A DNA stretch of 64,000 nucleotides from assembly GCF_014287585.1 (NCBI RefSeq), contig NZ_JACOOJ010000026.1:10422-74421 (forward strand). Direction: 5' to 3'. Of this stretch, positions 27,422 to 36,101 are shown in pieces (within the stretch, counting starts at the first letter, position 1; every line of letters begins with the position of its first letter). The notes beneath the pieces are model-generated. The model saw nothing but the letters and a program-made list of their open reading frames with translations, did not search any database and was not told the DNA's origin. Source of the DNA: Parabacteroides hominis. Its GTDB lineage: Bacteria > Bacteroidota > Bacteroidia > Bacteroidales > Tannerellaceae. The position numbers and the translations under genes are program-made.

Positions 27422-28567
27422 ATGAGACAAAAAATCAGAAATAAATTTCAGGAGTTATTCTCAACAGAAGGTAGCGTATATGCATCTCCGGGCCGTATTA
27501 ACCTGATTGGCGAACATACTGATTATAACGGAGGTTTCGTATTTCCGGGTGCGATCGACAAAGGTATGATTGCCGAAATCAAACCGAACGGTACAGGTAA
27601 AGTTCGTGCATTCTCTGTCGACCTGAATGACTACGCAGAATTTGGTCTGAACGAAGAAGACGCTCCAAAAGCAAGTTGGGCAAGATATATTTTCGGTGTT
27701 TGCCGCGAAATCATCAAACGTGGCGGGCAGATCCAAGGATTCGACACCGTGTTTGCGGGCGATGTACCTCTGGGTGCAGGCATGTCCTCTTCCGCAGCAT
27801 TGGAAAGTACCTATGCATTTGCTTTAAACGACTTGTTCTCCCTGAACATCGATAAATTTGAATTGGCTAAAATCGGCCAGTCTACGGAGCATAACTATTG
27901 CGGTGTAAACTGCGGTATAATGGACCAGTTCGCTTCCGTATTCGGAAAAGAAGGAAGTTTGATCCGTCTGGATTGCCGTTCACTCGAATATAAATATTTC
28001 CCGTTCCATCCGGTCGGCTACAAATTGGTTTTGCTGGATTCAGTCGTTAAACACGAACTGGCATCTTCGGCTTATAACAAACGTCGCCAGTCTTGCGAAA
28101 ACGCCGCCGCCGCAATCCGCCGCAATCATCCGGAAGTCGAATTCCTGCGCGATGCGACAATGGATATGCTGAACGAAGTAAAAGGTGACATCAGCGCTGA
28201 AGATTATATGCGTGCTGAATATGTGATCGAAGAAGTACAGCGCGTACTCGACGTTTGCGACGCGCTGGAAAAAGACGACTACGAAACCGTAGGTAAGAAA
28301 ATGTACGAAACACATCACGGTATGAGCAAATTGTACGAAGTCAGCTGCGAAGAATTGGACTTCCTCAATGATGTTGCCAAGAAATGCGGTGTAACCGGCT
28401 CACGTGTAATGGGTGGCGGTTTCGGTGGTTGTACAATCAACTTGGTGAAAGAAGAAAAATATGATGCATTCGTAAAAGAAGCATTCGAATCTTACACTGC
28501 AAAATTTGGTCACGAACCTAAGTTATATAATGTAGTAATCAGTGACGGCGCACGCAAGCTCGCCTAA
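27422..28567 (+). CDS. galK: Galactokinase
   Basis: Phosphorylates galactose to galactose 1-phosphate with ATP. 381 residues from the ATG at 27422; an in-frame TTG at 27389 is rejected because the ATG gives the usual GHMP start. Motifs: ASPGRINLIGEHTDYNGG (about 22-39), the ATP-binding loop PLGAGMSSSAALEST, and VMGGGFGGCTINLV near the C-terminus. The presence of a galactose kinase in an arabinose-type cluster suggests co-use of arabinogalactan sugars. Next gene is the Nudix regulator, 27 nt away. Confidence 0.95.
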   Translation: MRQKIRNKFQELFSTEGSVYASPGRINLIGEHTDYNGGFVFPGAIDKGMIAEIKPNGTGKVRAFSVDLNDYAEFGLNEEDAPKASWARYIFGVCREIIKRGGQIQGFDTVFAGDVPLGAGMSSSAALESTYAFALNDLFSLNIDKFELAKIGQSTEHNYCGVNCGIMDQFASVFGKEGSLIRLDCRSLEYKYFPFHPVGYKLVLLDSVVKHELASSAYNKRRQSCENAAAAIRRNHPEVEFLRDATMDMLNEVKGDISAEDYMRAEYVIEEVQRVLDVCDALEKDDYETVGKKMYETHHGMSKLYEVSCEELDFLNDVAKKCGVTGSRVMGGGFGGCTINLVKEEKYDAFVKEAFESYTAKFGHEPKLYNVVISDGARKLA

Positions 28568-28594
28568 TAAATTAATTATAATTCCATAAAAATC

Positions 28595-29287
28595 ATGACA
28601 ACCGCTTTTTATCAGAACGAAACCAAATTTTACGTTGCAGTAGATTGTATCATACTCGGATTCGATCAAAAAGAGCTCAATGTATTACTTTATAAACGAA
28701 AGTTTGAACCCATGATGGGGCAATGGTCTCTGATGGGCGGTTTTATCAAAGCAGGTGAAAGTATCGAGGAAGCCGCATCACGCGTGCTTACCGACTGTAC
28801 CGGCATCGATAATCTTTTTATGGAACAGGTAGGTGCTTACGGAGATGTTACCCGCGATCTCGGAGAGCGGGTTATCTCCGTAGCATACTATTCACTCGTC
28901 AATATGAATGACTTCAGTGCCGAAACATTGGAGGAACACAATGCGGTCTGGACCAAGATTAGCGAAGTCCCGCAACTAATTTTCGACCATAACCAAATGA
29001 TCACCGACACATTGGCCCGCCTGCGCAGAAAAGCAGCAACCCGTCCGGTCGGATTCAACCTGCTTCCCGAAAAATTCACGTTACCACAATTGCAGAGCCT
29101 GTATGAAGCCATCTACCAAACCCAACTGGACAAACGCAACTTCCGCAAAAAACTGAATGCGATGGATATTCTGGAGAAGTTGGATGAAAAAGATAAGAAA
29201 GGTTCCAAAAGAGGAGCTTTCTATTATATGTTCAACAAAGAAAAATACGATCATCTGCTGGAACAGGGATTCTATTTTTCCTTATAG
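28595..29287 (+). CDS. araR: Nudix-domain transcriptional regulator, AraR-like
   Basis: A 230-residue regulator of the NrtR type: N-terminal Nudix fold (about 10-140) and C-terminal winged helix (about 150-225; FTLPQLQSLYEAIY, then NFRKKLNAMDILEKL). The Nudix box is degenerate (GGFIKAGESIEEAASRVLTD lacks the REUxEE catalytic glutamates), as expected for a sugar-sensing rather than hydrolytic domain. An arabinose-responsive member of this family, AraR, is known from Bacteroides thetaiotaomicron; the gene order here (galM, importer, galK, regulator, ara genes) supports the same role. A terminator follows at 29393. Confidence 0.85.
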   Translation: MTTAFYQNETKFYVAVDCIILGFDQKELNVLLYKRKFEPMMGQWSLMGGFIKAGESIEEAASRVLTDCTGIDNLFMEQVGAYGDVTRDLGERVISVAYYSLVNMNDFSAETLEEHNAVWTKISEVPQLIFDHNQMITDTLARLRRKAATRPVGFNLLPEKFTLPQLQSLYEAIYQTQLDKRNFRKKLNAMDILEKLDEKDKKGSKRGAFYYMFNKEKYDHLLEQGFYFSL

Positions 29288-29312
29288 GAAAGGACATCGA
29301 ATGTTTTTTCAT

Positions 29313-29350
29313 TTCCATGCGAATGGAACTACAATTTCATGCCTATGAAA
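29313..29350 (+). other. Two tandem small hairpins in the araR 3' region
   Basis: TTCCAT-GCGA-ATGGAA (29313-29328) and TTTCAT-GCCT-ATGAAA (29335-29350), each a 6-bp stem with a tetraloop; the first loop is GNRA-type. They precede the terminator. A role in RNA stability or protein binding is speculative. Confidence 0.5.
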
Positions 29351-29392
29351 CTGAAATTCCACGCCAAGGGGAATAAAAGCAAAAACAAAGGT

Positions 29393-29420
29393 AGCTATGT
29401 TGTAGAACATAGCTTTTTTT
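29393..29420 (+). terminator. Rho-independent terminator of the galM-araR operon
   Basis: Perfect 9-bp stem AGCTATGTT / AACATAGCT with a 4-nt loop (GTAG), followed directly by TTTTTTT. It lies about 105 nt past the araR stop and just before the araD promoter region. Confidence 0.85.
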
Positions 29421-29451
29421 GTACACTCGCCGCACTAAAGTGTTACTTTTA
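29418..29451 (+). promoter_or_regulatory. Candidate araD promoter with AraR half-sites
   Basis: A -33-like TTTG (29418-29421) and a -7-like TACTTTTA (29444-29451) are 22 nt apart. Between them lie GTACACT (29421-29427) and AGTGTTAC (29439-29446), inverted half-sites matching those upstream of galM. Repressor binding here would cover the promoter (inference). Confidence 0.45.
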
Positions 29452-29492
29452 CACCCGAACACATACAAACCACAAATAAACAAGTAATAAGT

Positions 29493-30179
29493 ATGGTTGA
29501 AGAGTTAAAAGAAAAGGTTTTTAAAGCCAATCTGGACCTGGTAAAACACGGATTGGTCATCTTTACTTGGGGAAACGTAAGTGCCATAGACCGGGGAAAA
29601 GGCCTGATCGTAATCAAACCTTCCGGAGTTTCTTACGAAACGATGAAAGTCAGCGACATGGTGGTACTCGACCTGGACGGGAATATAATGGAAGGTAACC
29701 TCAAACCATCATCGGACACTCCTACCCATTTGGTCCTGTACAAGGCATTCCCGGAAATCGGGGGAATCGTACACACTCACTCCACATATGCAACATCCTG
29801 GGCGCAGGCCGGATGCGACATTCCGAATATCGGCACGACACACGCCGATTATTTTAGCGATGCGATTCCCTGTACCCGCCCGATGACGAAAGAAGAGGTT
29901 GAAGGCGATTATGAGAAAGAGACCGGCAACGTGATCGTCGAACGCTTTAAAGAGCTGAATCCGGTACACATTCCGGGAGTCTTGGTGGGAAATCACGGCC
30001 CGTTCGCATGGGGCAAGAATGCGGCAGAAGCCGTCTATAACGCGGTCGTAATGGAACAGGTGGCCAAGATGGCGTATATCTCGTACGGCATCAATCCCCA
30101 ATTGACCATGAACAAATATCTTATCACAAAACATTTCGAACGCAAACACGGCCCGAATGCTTATTACGGACAAAAATAA
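29493..30179 (+). CDS. araD: L-ribulose-5-phosphate 4-epimerase
   Basis: Third step of arabinose catabolism: converts L-ribulose 5-phosphate to D-xylulose 5-phosphate in the cytoplasm. 228 residues, usual size for the class II aldolase/epimerase family. Zinc ligands H94 and H96 in [10 protein letters not shown] and H168 in GNHGPFAWG are in place; [10 protein letters not shown] and KPSGVSYE form the phosphate-binding region. First gene of the araD-araA-araB run and downstream of the candidate AraR-controlled promoter. Confidence 0.95.
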   Translation: MVEELKEKVFKANLDLVKHGLVIFTWGNVSAIDRGKGLIVIKPSGVSYETMKVSDMVVLDLDGNIMEGNLKPSSDTPTHLVLYKAFPEIGGIVHTHSTYATSWAQAGCDIPNIGTTHADYFSDAIPCTRPMTKEEVEGDYEKETGNVIVERFKELNPVHIPGVLVGNHGPFAWGKNAAEAVYNAVVMEQVAKMAYISYGINPQLTMNKYLITKHFERKHGPNAYYGQK

Positions 30180-30206
30180 ATAACATAACAATTAAATCAA
30201 TAAACC

Positions 30207-31718
30207 ATGACAAATTTTAAAGATCTTGAAGTATGGTTCGTAACGGGAGCACAGCTTCTGTACGGAGGTGACGCAGTGATCCAAGTGGATGCTCATTCCA
30301 ATGAAATGGTAAAAGGATTGAACGAATCCGGGAACCTGCCTGTAAAAGTAGTCTACAAAGGGACTGTTAATTCGGCAAAAGAGGTTACGGCTGCATTCAA
30401 AGCCGCCAACAACGACAACAAATGTATTGGTGTTATTACCTGGATGCACACCTTCTCTCCGGCCAAAATGTGGATACACGGCCTGCAAGAGCTGAAAAAG
30501 CCGTTGCTTCATTTCCATACCCAGTTTAACAAAGAGATACCCTGGGAAACTATGGATATGGATTTCATGAACCTGAACCAGTCTGCTCACGGCGACCGCG
30601 AATTCGGCCATATGGTAAGCCGGATGCGTAAAAACCGCAAAGTCGTGGTAGGGCACTGGCAAGATACGAAAGCACAAGCCAAGATCGCTGTCTGGATGCG
30701 TGTGGCGGCTGCCTGGGCCGATGCGCAGGATATGCAGATCATCCGTTTTGGCGACCAGATGAATAACGTATCCGTTACAGATGGTGACAAGGTGGAAGCC
30801 GAACTGAAATTAGGTTACCATGTCGATTACTGTCCGGTAAATGACCTGATGAAATATTACGACACAGTAGAAGACAAAGATGTGGAGGAACTTGTCGGAC
30901 AGTATTTCGCCGAGTACGATCATGCGCCCGAACTGGAAAATAAAAATACGGAAGCCTATACGAAAGTATGGAACTCTGCAAAAGCCGAAATCGCCATCCG
31001 CCGCATCCTGAAAGACAAAGGGGCAAAAGCCTTTACAACCAATTTCGATGACCTCGGCAAGTTCGACCAGATTCCGGGTCTGGCATCACAACGCCTGATG
31101 GCGGAAGGCTACGGCTTCGGTGCCGAAGGCGACTGGAAAACAGCAGCCCTGTACCGTACCATGTGGTTTATGAGCCAGGGAATGCCGAAAGGTTGTTCCT
31201 TCCTCGAAGACTACACTTTGAATTTCGACGGCGAAAAGAGCGCAATCCTCCAGGCACATATGTTGGAAGTTTGCCCGTTGATCGCCGAACATAAGCCGAA
31301 GTTGGAAGTACACCACTTGAGCATTGGCATAGACAGTGAAACGGCCCGCCTCGTATTCACCAGCAAACCGGGTGAAGGCGTTGCTGCCACAATCGTCGAC
31401 ATGGGAAACCGTTTCCGCCTGATCGTAAACAAGGTGGATTGCATCAAGAGCAAACCGCTGCCAAACCTTCCGGTTGCCAGCGCACTCTGGATTCCGCAAC
31501 CGAATCTGGAGATCGGTGCCGCCGCCTGGATACTGGCCGGAGGAACCCATCATACGAGCTTCTCTTACGACCTGACAGTGGAATATATGGAAGACTATGC
31601 AGATATCGCCGGTATCGAACTGGTGGTGATCGACAAGGATACGACCATTTCCAGCTTCAAGAAAGAATTGCAATACAACGATCTGTATTACATGTTGAAC
31701 CGCGCATTACAGGCTTAA
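30207..31718 (+). CDS. araA: L-arabinose isomerase
   Basis: Isomerises L-arabinose to L-ribulose (manganese-dependent), first step of the pathway. 503 residues, matching the family length. Typical segments include the N-terminal EVWFVTGAQLLYGG, the GVITWMHTFSPAKMWI motif, FLEDYTLNFDGEKSAILQAH with a conserved acidic residue, and the C-terminal ILAGGTHHTSFS metal/substrate histidine region. It lies 27 nt after araD and 3 nt before araB. Confidence 0.97.
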   Translation: MTNFKDLEVWFVTGAQLLYGGDAVIQVDAHSNEMVKGLNESGNLPVKVVYKGTVNSAKEVTAAFKAANNDNKCIGVITWMHTFSPAKMWIHGLQELKKPLLHFHTQFNKEIPWETMDMDFMNLNQSAHGDREFGHMVSRMRKNRKVVVGHWQDTKAQAKIAVWMRVAAAWADAQDMQIIRFGDQMNNVSVTDGDKVEAELKLGYHVDYCPVNDLMKYYDTVEDKDVEELVGQYFAEYDHAPELENKNTEAYTKVWNSAKAEIAIRRILKDKGAKAFTTNFDDLGKFDQIPGLASQRLMAEGYGFGAEGDWKTAALYRTMWFMSQGMPKGCSFLEDYTLNFDGEKSAILQAHMLEVCPLIAEHKPKLEVHHLSIGIDSETARLVFTSKPGEGVAATIVDMGNRFRLIVNKVDCIKSKPLPNLPVASALWIPQPNLEIGAAAWILAGGTHHTSFSYDLTVEYMEDYADIAGIELVVIDKDTTISSFKKELQYNDLYYMLNRALQA

Positions 31719-31721
31719 GTC

Positions 31722-33398
31722 ATGGCAAACGAAAAGTATGTTATAGGCCTGGACTACGGCAGCGATTCCTGTCGCGCCGTAGTCGTCGATGCTGCGACAG
31801 GCCGCGAAATGGCTTCGGCTGTCAAGTACTATTCCCGCTGGATGGAAGGGAAATACTGTGATCCCGCAAAAAACCAGTACCGCCAGCATCCATTGGACTA
31901 CATAGAAGGGCTGGAAGCCACGGTAAAGGATGCACTCGCACAATGCCCTGACGGGACAGCGCAAAACGTAGTTGGCATTGCTTTCGATACGACCGGAAGC
32001 ACGCCTGTCCTGACCGACAAGAACGGTACTCCCCTCGCCTTGCTGCCCGAATATGCAGAAAACCCGAATGCGATGTTCGTCCTTTGGAAAGACCATACCG
32101 CCATCCGGGAAGCCGCCGAGATCAACGAACTGGCGAAACGCTGGGGTATCGACTACACCGCCTACGAAGGCGGCATCTATTCTTCCGAGTGGGTATGGGC
32201 CAAGATGGCGCATGTCCTCCGCACAGACGATAGTGTCTGTAAGGAAGCCTATGCATGGATCGAGCATTGCGACTGGTTGCCTGCCCTTATCACAGGGAAG
32301 ACCAAACCGGAAGAGGTGTACCGCAGCCGTTGTGCAGCCGGACATAAAGCGATGTGGCTGGAAAAATGGGGCGGACTGCCTGCCGAAGAATTCCTAACCT
32401 CGCTTGAGCCGAAGCTGGCCGGTTTCCGTAGCCATTTGTTCGAGAAAACTTATACCAGTGATGCGAAAGTGGGTACATTGACGCCAGAATGGGCGGAACG
32501 TCTCGGCTTGACAACCGGCGTGGCTGTTTCGGTCGGCGCGTTCGACTGCCATATGGGAGCTGTCGGGGCCGAGATCACTCCCCGTACATTCGTACGCGTG
32601 ATCGGTACGTCGACCTGCGACATTATGGTTTCATCTTATGAAGAAATGGGTGACAAACTGGTTCCTGGCATCTGCGGGCAGGTGGACGGTTCCGTTATCC
32701 CCGGCATGATCGGGTTGGAAGCCGGACAATCCGGTTTCGGCGATATTTATGCTTGGTTCAAACGCGTACTGGCATGGCCGCTCGAAAACATCTTGGCCAA
32801 GAGCACCCTGGTCGACGAAGAGACAAAAGCCAGGCTGATCGAAGAAACGGCAGACAAGATCATCCCCGTTCTGTCCGAAGAGGCTGCAAAAGTGCCGGTA
32901 AGCGAAAGTACGATCCTGGCAGTAGACTGGATGAACGGTCGCCGCACACCAGATGCCAGTCAGTTAGTGAAAGGAACGATTACCGGCCTCAACCTGGCAA
33001 GCTCCGCTCCACTTATCTTCCGGGCCCTGGTGGAAGCGACGGCGTTCGGATCGAAAGCCATTGTCGACCGTTTCTTGGAGAACGGCATCAAGATTGAGAG
33101 TGTGATCGGAATCGGCGGCATTTCACTGAAATCCCCGTTTGTTATGCAGACTTTGGCGGATGTGCTGGATATGCCGATCAAAGTGGCGAAAGCGGAACAG
33201 GCTTGCGCTTTCGGAGCTTCCATGTTCGCTGCCGTAGCAGCCGGTATATATACCCAAATCGAGGATGCACAGCGGGCTATGGGACAAGGTTTTGCAAAAG
33301 AATACCAGCCGAATCACGAAAATCACCTGGTGTATCTTGCTCTCTATGAGAAATATCGGAAATTAGGGAACTTTACCGAAAATGAATTGTTTCATTGA
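31722..33398 (+). CDS. araB: Ribulokinase (FGGY family)
   Basis: Phosphorylates L-ribulose with ATP, second step of arabinose use. 558 residues, as in AraB proteins (about 560) and longer than most FGGY sugar kinases. N-terminal GLDYGSDSCRAVVVD is the phosphate-1 motif; GIAFDTTGSTPV, the catalytic-region VGAFDCHMGAVG, GTSTCDIM and the C-terminal GIGGISLKSPFVMQTLAD fit the family. Starts 3 nt after the araA stop, so probably translationally coupled. Confidence 0.95.
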   Translation: MANEKYVIGLDYGSDSCRAVVVDAATGREMASAVKYYSRWMEGKYCDPAKNQYRQHPLDYIEGLEATVKDALAQCPDGTAQNVVGIAFDTTGSTPVLTDKNGTPLALLPEYAENPNAMFVLWKDHTAIREAAEINELAKRWGIDYTAYEGGIYSSEWVWAKMAHVLRTDDSVCKEAYAWIEHCDWLPALITGKTKPEEVYRSRCAAGHKAMWLEKWGGLPAEEFLTSLEPKLAGFRSHLFEKTYTSDAKVGTLTPEWAERLGLTTGVAVSVGAFDCHMGAVGAEITPRTFVRVIGTSTCDIMVSSYEEMGDKLVPGICGQVDGSVIPGMIGLEAGQSGFGDIYAWFKRVLAWPLENILAKSTLVDEETKARLIEETADKIIPVLSEEAAKVPVSESTILAVDWMNGRRTPDASQLVKGTITGLNLASSAPLIFRALVEATAFGSKAIVDRFLENGIKIESVIGIGGISLKSPFVMQTLADVLDMPIKVAKAEQACAFGASMFAAVAAGIYTQIEDAQRAMGQGFAKEYQPNHENHLVYLALYEKYRKLGNFTENELFH

Positions 33399-33425
33399 TA
33401 GGATGGTCATTACGAAGAGATTGCC

Positions 33426-33433
33426 TATCTTTG
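33426..33433 (+). promoter_or_regulatory. Candidate internal promoter before tkt
   Basis: TATCTTTG is an exact TAnnTTTG match in the 61-nt gap between araB and tkt, 26 nt before the tkt start. It would let transketolase be made without the upstream ara genes. Confidence 0.5.
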
Positions 33434-33459
33434 CAAAAAAATAAAAATAATTCATCACA

Positions 33460-35487
33460 ATGAACGATATTAATTTAATGAACAAAGCAGCGGACAACAT
33501 CCGTATCCTGGCTGCGTCAATGGTAGAAAAAGCGAAATCCGGTCACCCCGGTGGTGCAATGGGTGGTGCAGACTTTGTGAACGTACTGTTTTCAGAGTTC
33601 CTCGTGTATGATCCCAAGAATCCCACATGGGAAGGCAGAGACCGCTACTTCCAGGATCCGGGACACATGTCGCCGATGCTTTATTCAGTACTCGCCCTCA
33701 CAGGTAAATTCACAGTCGACGAACTGAAAGAGTTTCGCCAGTGGGGTAGTGTTACTCCGGGACATCCCGAAGTCAACGTGATGCGTGGTATAGAAAACAC
33801 ATCCGGTCCGTTGGGACAAGGCCACACTTACGCCGTAGGTGCCGCTATCGCTGCCAAGTTCCTGAAAGCACGCCTGGGTGACGTTATGAATCAGACGATT
33901 TATACATATATTTCCGACGGTGGTATCCAGGAAGAGATTTCCCAAGGAGCCGGACGTATTGCTGGTACGCTGGGACTGGACAACCTGATTATGTTCTACG
34001 ATGCCAACAACATCCAGCTTTCCACAACCGTAGGCGAAGTGACTGCTGAAAACGTAGCCATGAAATACGAAGCATGGGGTTGGAAAGTCATCACGATCAA
34101 CGGAAACGATGTGACGGAAATCCGCCGGGCATTGACCGAAGCGAAAGCCGAAACATCCCGTCCTACCCTGATTATCGGTAACACGATCATGGGTAAAGGA
34201 GCCGTAGGTGCTGACAAGAGCAGCTACGAAAACAAGGTGTCCACACACGGACAACCTCTTTCGGCAGCCGGCGTCTCTATCGCAGACACCATCCGGAACT
34301 TGGGAGGAAACCCGGAAGATCCGTTCCAGATCTTCCCCGAAGTTGCGGAACTGTATACCAAACGTGCTAAAGAACTGGAAGCAATCGTAGCAGAACGCTA
34401 TGCTGCCAAAGCAGAATGGGCGAAAGCCAATCCGGAACTGGCAGCTAAGATGGAGCTGTGGTTCTCCGGTAAAGCACCCGTCATCGACTGGAAAGCTATC
34501 GAACAGAAACCGAACCAGGCGACCCGTGCCGCTTCGGCAACCGTCTTAGGCGTGTTAGCAACCCAGGTGGAAAATATGATCGTTTCTTCAGCCGACCTTT
34601 CCAACTCGGACAAGACCGACGGCTTCCTGAAAAAAACACATGCATTCGTGAAAGGCGATTTCAGCGGTGCATTCCTTCAGGCTGGCGTAGCCGAGTTGAC
34701 AATGGCTTGCGTATGTATCGGTATGTCACTCCACGGAGGTGTAATCGTAGCTTGCGGTACGTTCTTCGTATTCTCCGACTACATGAAACCAGCGATTCGC
34801 ATGGCTGCCCTAATGGAACAGCCGGTTAAGTTCATCTGGTCTCACGATGCCTTCCGCGTAGGCGAAGACGGACCGACACACGAACCGGTTGAACAGGAAG
34901 CACAGATCCGTCTGATGGAAAAACTGAAGAACCACAAGGGACACAACTCCATGTTGGTACTTCGTCCGGCAGACGTGACCGAAACGACAATTGCCTGGAA
35001 GATGGCTATGGAAAACACAGCCACTCCGACAGCTTTGATTCTTTCCCGTCAGAACATCACTGACCTGCCCGCAAAGGGAAACCGTTACGACGAAGCTTTG
35101 CAGGCCGAAAAGGGTGCTTATATTGTAGAAGGTGACGAAAACCCTGATGTAATCATGGTCGCTTCCGGTTCGGAAGTTTCCACATTGGAAGAAGGAGCAG
35201 CATTGCTTCGCGCCGATGGCATCAAGGTCCGCATCGTATCTGTTCCGTCTGAAGGTTTATTCCGCAGCCAGAGCAAAGAATACCAAGAGTCCGTCATTCC
35301 GGCAGGAAGCAAGGTATTCGGGCTTACAGCCGGGCTGCCGGTCAACCTGGAAGGGTTGGTTGGTGCCAACGGCAAGGTTTGGGGACTCGAATCATTCGGT
35401 TTCTCCGCTCCGTACAAGGTACTGGACGAAAAACTCGGCTTCACGGGACAGAATGTATACAATCAGGTAAAAGAATTATTGAACTAA
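33460..35487 (+). CDS. tkt: Transketolase
   Basis: Thiamine-diphosphate enzyme moving two-carbon units between sugar phosphates, which joins xylulose 5-phosphate from arabinose to the pentose phosphate pathway. 675 residues, full length. N-terminal KSGHPGGAMGGADF, the TPP/metal motif SDGGIQEEISQGAGRIAGTL with the following NN, the pyrimidine-domain THEPVEQ region and the C-terminal domain are all present. Part of the ara run; an internal -7 box precedes it and a 21-bp perfect hairpin follows it. Confidence 0.96.
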   Translation: MNDINLMNKAADNIRILAASMVEKAKSGHPGGAMGGADFVNVLFSEFLVYDPKNPTWEGRDRYFQDPGHMSPMLYSVLALTGKFTVDELKEFRQWGSVTPGHPEVNVMRGIENTSGPLGQGHTYAVGAAIAAKFLKARLGDVMNQTIYTYISDGGIQEEISQGAGRIAGTLGLDNLIMFYDANNIQLSTTVGEVTAENVAMKYEAWGWKVITINGNDVTEIRRALTEAKAETSRPTLIIGNTIMGKGAVGADKSSYENKVSTHGQPLSAAGVSIADTIRNLGGNPEDPFQIFPEVAELYTKRAKELEAIVAERYAAKAEWAKANPELAAKMELWFSGKAPVIDWKAIEQKPNQATRAASATVLGVLATQVENMIVSSADLSNSDKTDGFLKKTHAFVKGDFSGAFLQAGVAELTMACVCIGMSLHGGVIVACGTFFVFSDYMKPAIRMAALMEQPVKFIWSHDAFRVGEDGPTHEPVEQEAQIRLMEKLKNHKGHNSMLVLRPADVTETTIAWKMAMENTATPTALILSRQNITDLPAKGNRYDEALQAEKGAYIVEGDENPDVIMVASGSEVSTLEEGAALLRADGIKVRIVSVPSEGLFRSQSKEYQESVIPAGSKVFGLTAGLPVNLEGLVGANGKVWGLESFGFSAPYKVLDEKLGFTGQNVYNQVKELLN

Positions 35488-35491
35488 TAGG

Positions 35492-35545
35492 TTTATGATT
35501 TCAGATTTATGATTCATCAACTCTTCATAAATCTGAAATCATAAA
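35492..35545 (+). other. Perfect 21-bp intercistronic hairpin (tkt-rpiB)
   Basis: The 21 nt at 35492-35512 (starting TTTATGATTTCAG) are exactly complementary to 35525-35545, with a 12-nt loop. It starts 5 nt past the tkt stop and ends 26 nt before rpiB. No U-run follows. Confidence 0.8.
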
Positions 35546-35570
35546 TTCCAAACTCCTCTAACAGATAAAG

Positions 35571-36002
35571 ATGAAAACATTAGGTTTATGTAGTGACCAC
35601 GCAGGGTACGAACTGAAAGAATTCGTAAAACAAATACTCGACTCGAAAGGGTTAGCCTATAAAGATTTCGGAACCTGCTCGACAGAAAGTTGTGATTATC
35701 CCGATTACGCCCATCCGCTTGCCGAAGCTGTAGAAGCCGGCGATGTATATCCCGGAATAGCTATCTGCGGGTCTGGAAACGGAATAGCCATGACACTCAA
35801 TAAACATCAGGGAATACGAGCCGCTCTGTGCTGGCAGGAAGAGATAGCACGTCTCGCACGCGAGCACAACGATGCAAACGTACTTGTAATGCCCGGCAGA
35901 TTTATCAGTCAAGAGGAAGCCACTCACACGGTCGAAGCCTTCCTGAACACCTCGTTCGAAGGCGGTCGGCATCAGCGCAGGATTGACAAAATCCCCTTGT
36001 GA
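35571..36002 (+). CDS. rpiB: Ribose-5-phosphate isomerase B
   Basis: Interconverts ribose 5-phosphate and ribulose 5-phosphate, supplying the partner substrate for transketolase. 143 residues, normal for RpiB. D9-H10 (CSDHAGYELK), catalytic C66 in the AICGSGNGI loop, and RAALCWQEEIARLAREHNDAN are all family hallmarks. Flanked on both sides by long perfect hairpins. Confidence 0.95.
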   Translation: MKTLGLCSDHAGYELKEFVKQILDSKGLAYKDFGTCSTESCDYPDYAHPLAEAVEAGDVYPGIAICGSGNGIAMTLNKHQGIRAALCWQEEIARLAREHNDANVLVMPGRFISQEEATHTVEAFLNTSFEGGRHQRRIDKIPL

Positions 36003-36076
36003 AATTAAGAATTAAAAATTATGAAGTAAAAAATGCGGGATTGTAATTCTTACTTCATAATTTTTAATTCTTAATT
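36003..36076 (+). other. Perfect 27-bp intercistronic hairpin (rpiB-symporter)
   Basis: The 27 nt at 36003-36029 (AATTAAGAATTAAAAATT...) are exactly complementary to 36050-36076, with a 20-nt loop. It begins directly after the rpiB stop. This is the longest of three such perfect stems in the cluster and is almost pure A/T. Confidence 0.8.
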
Positions 36077-36101
36077 CCCTAAAATCATGTAAAACACTAT
36101 T

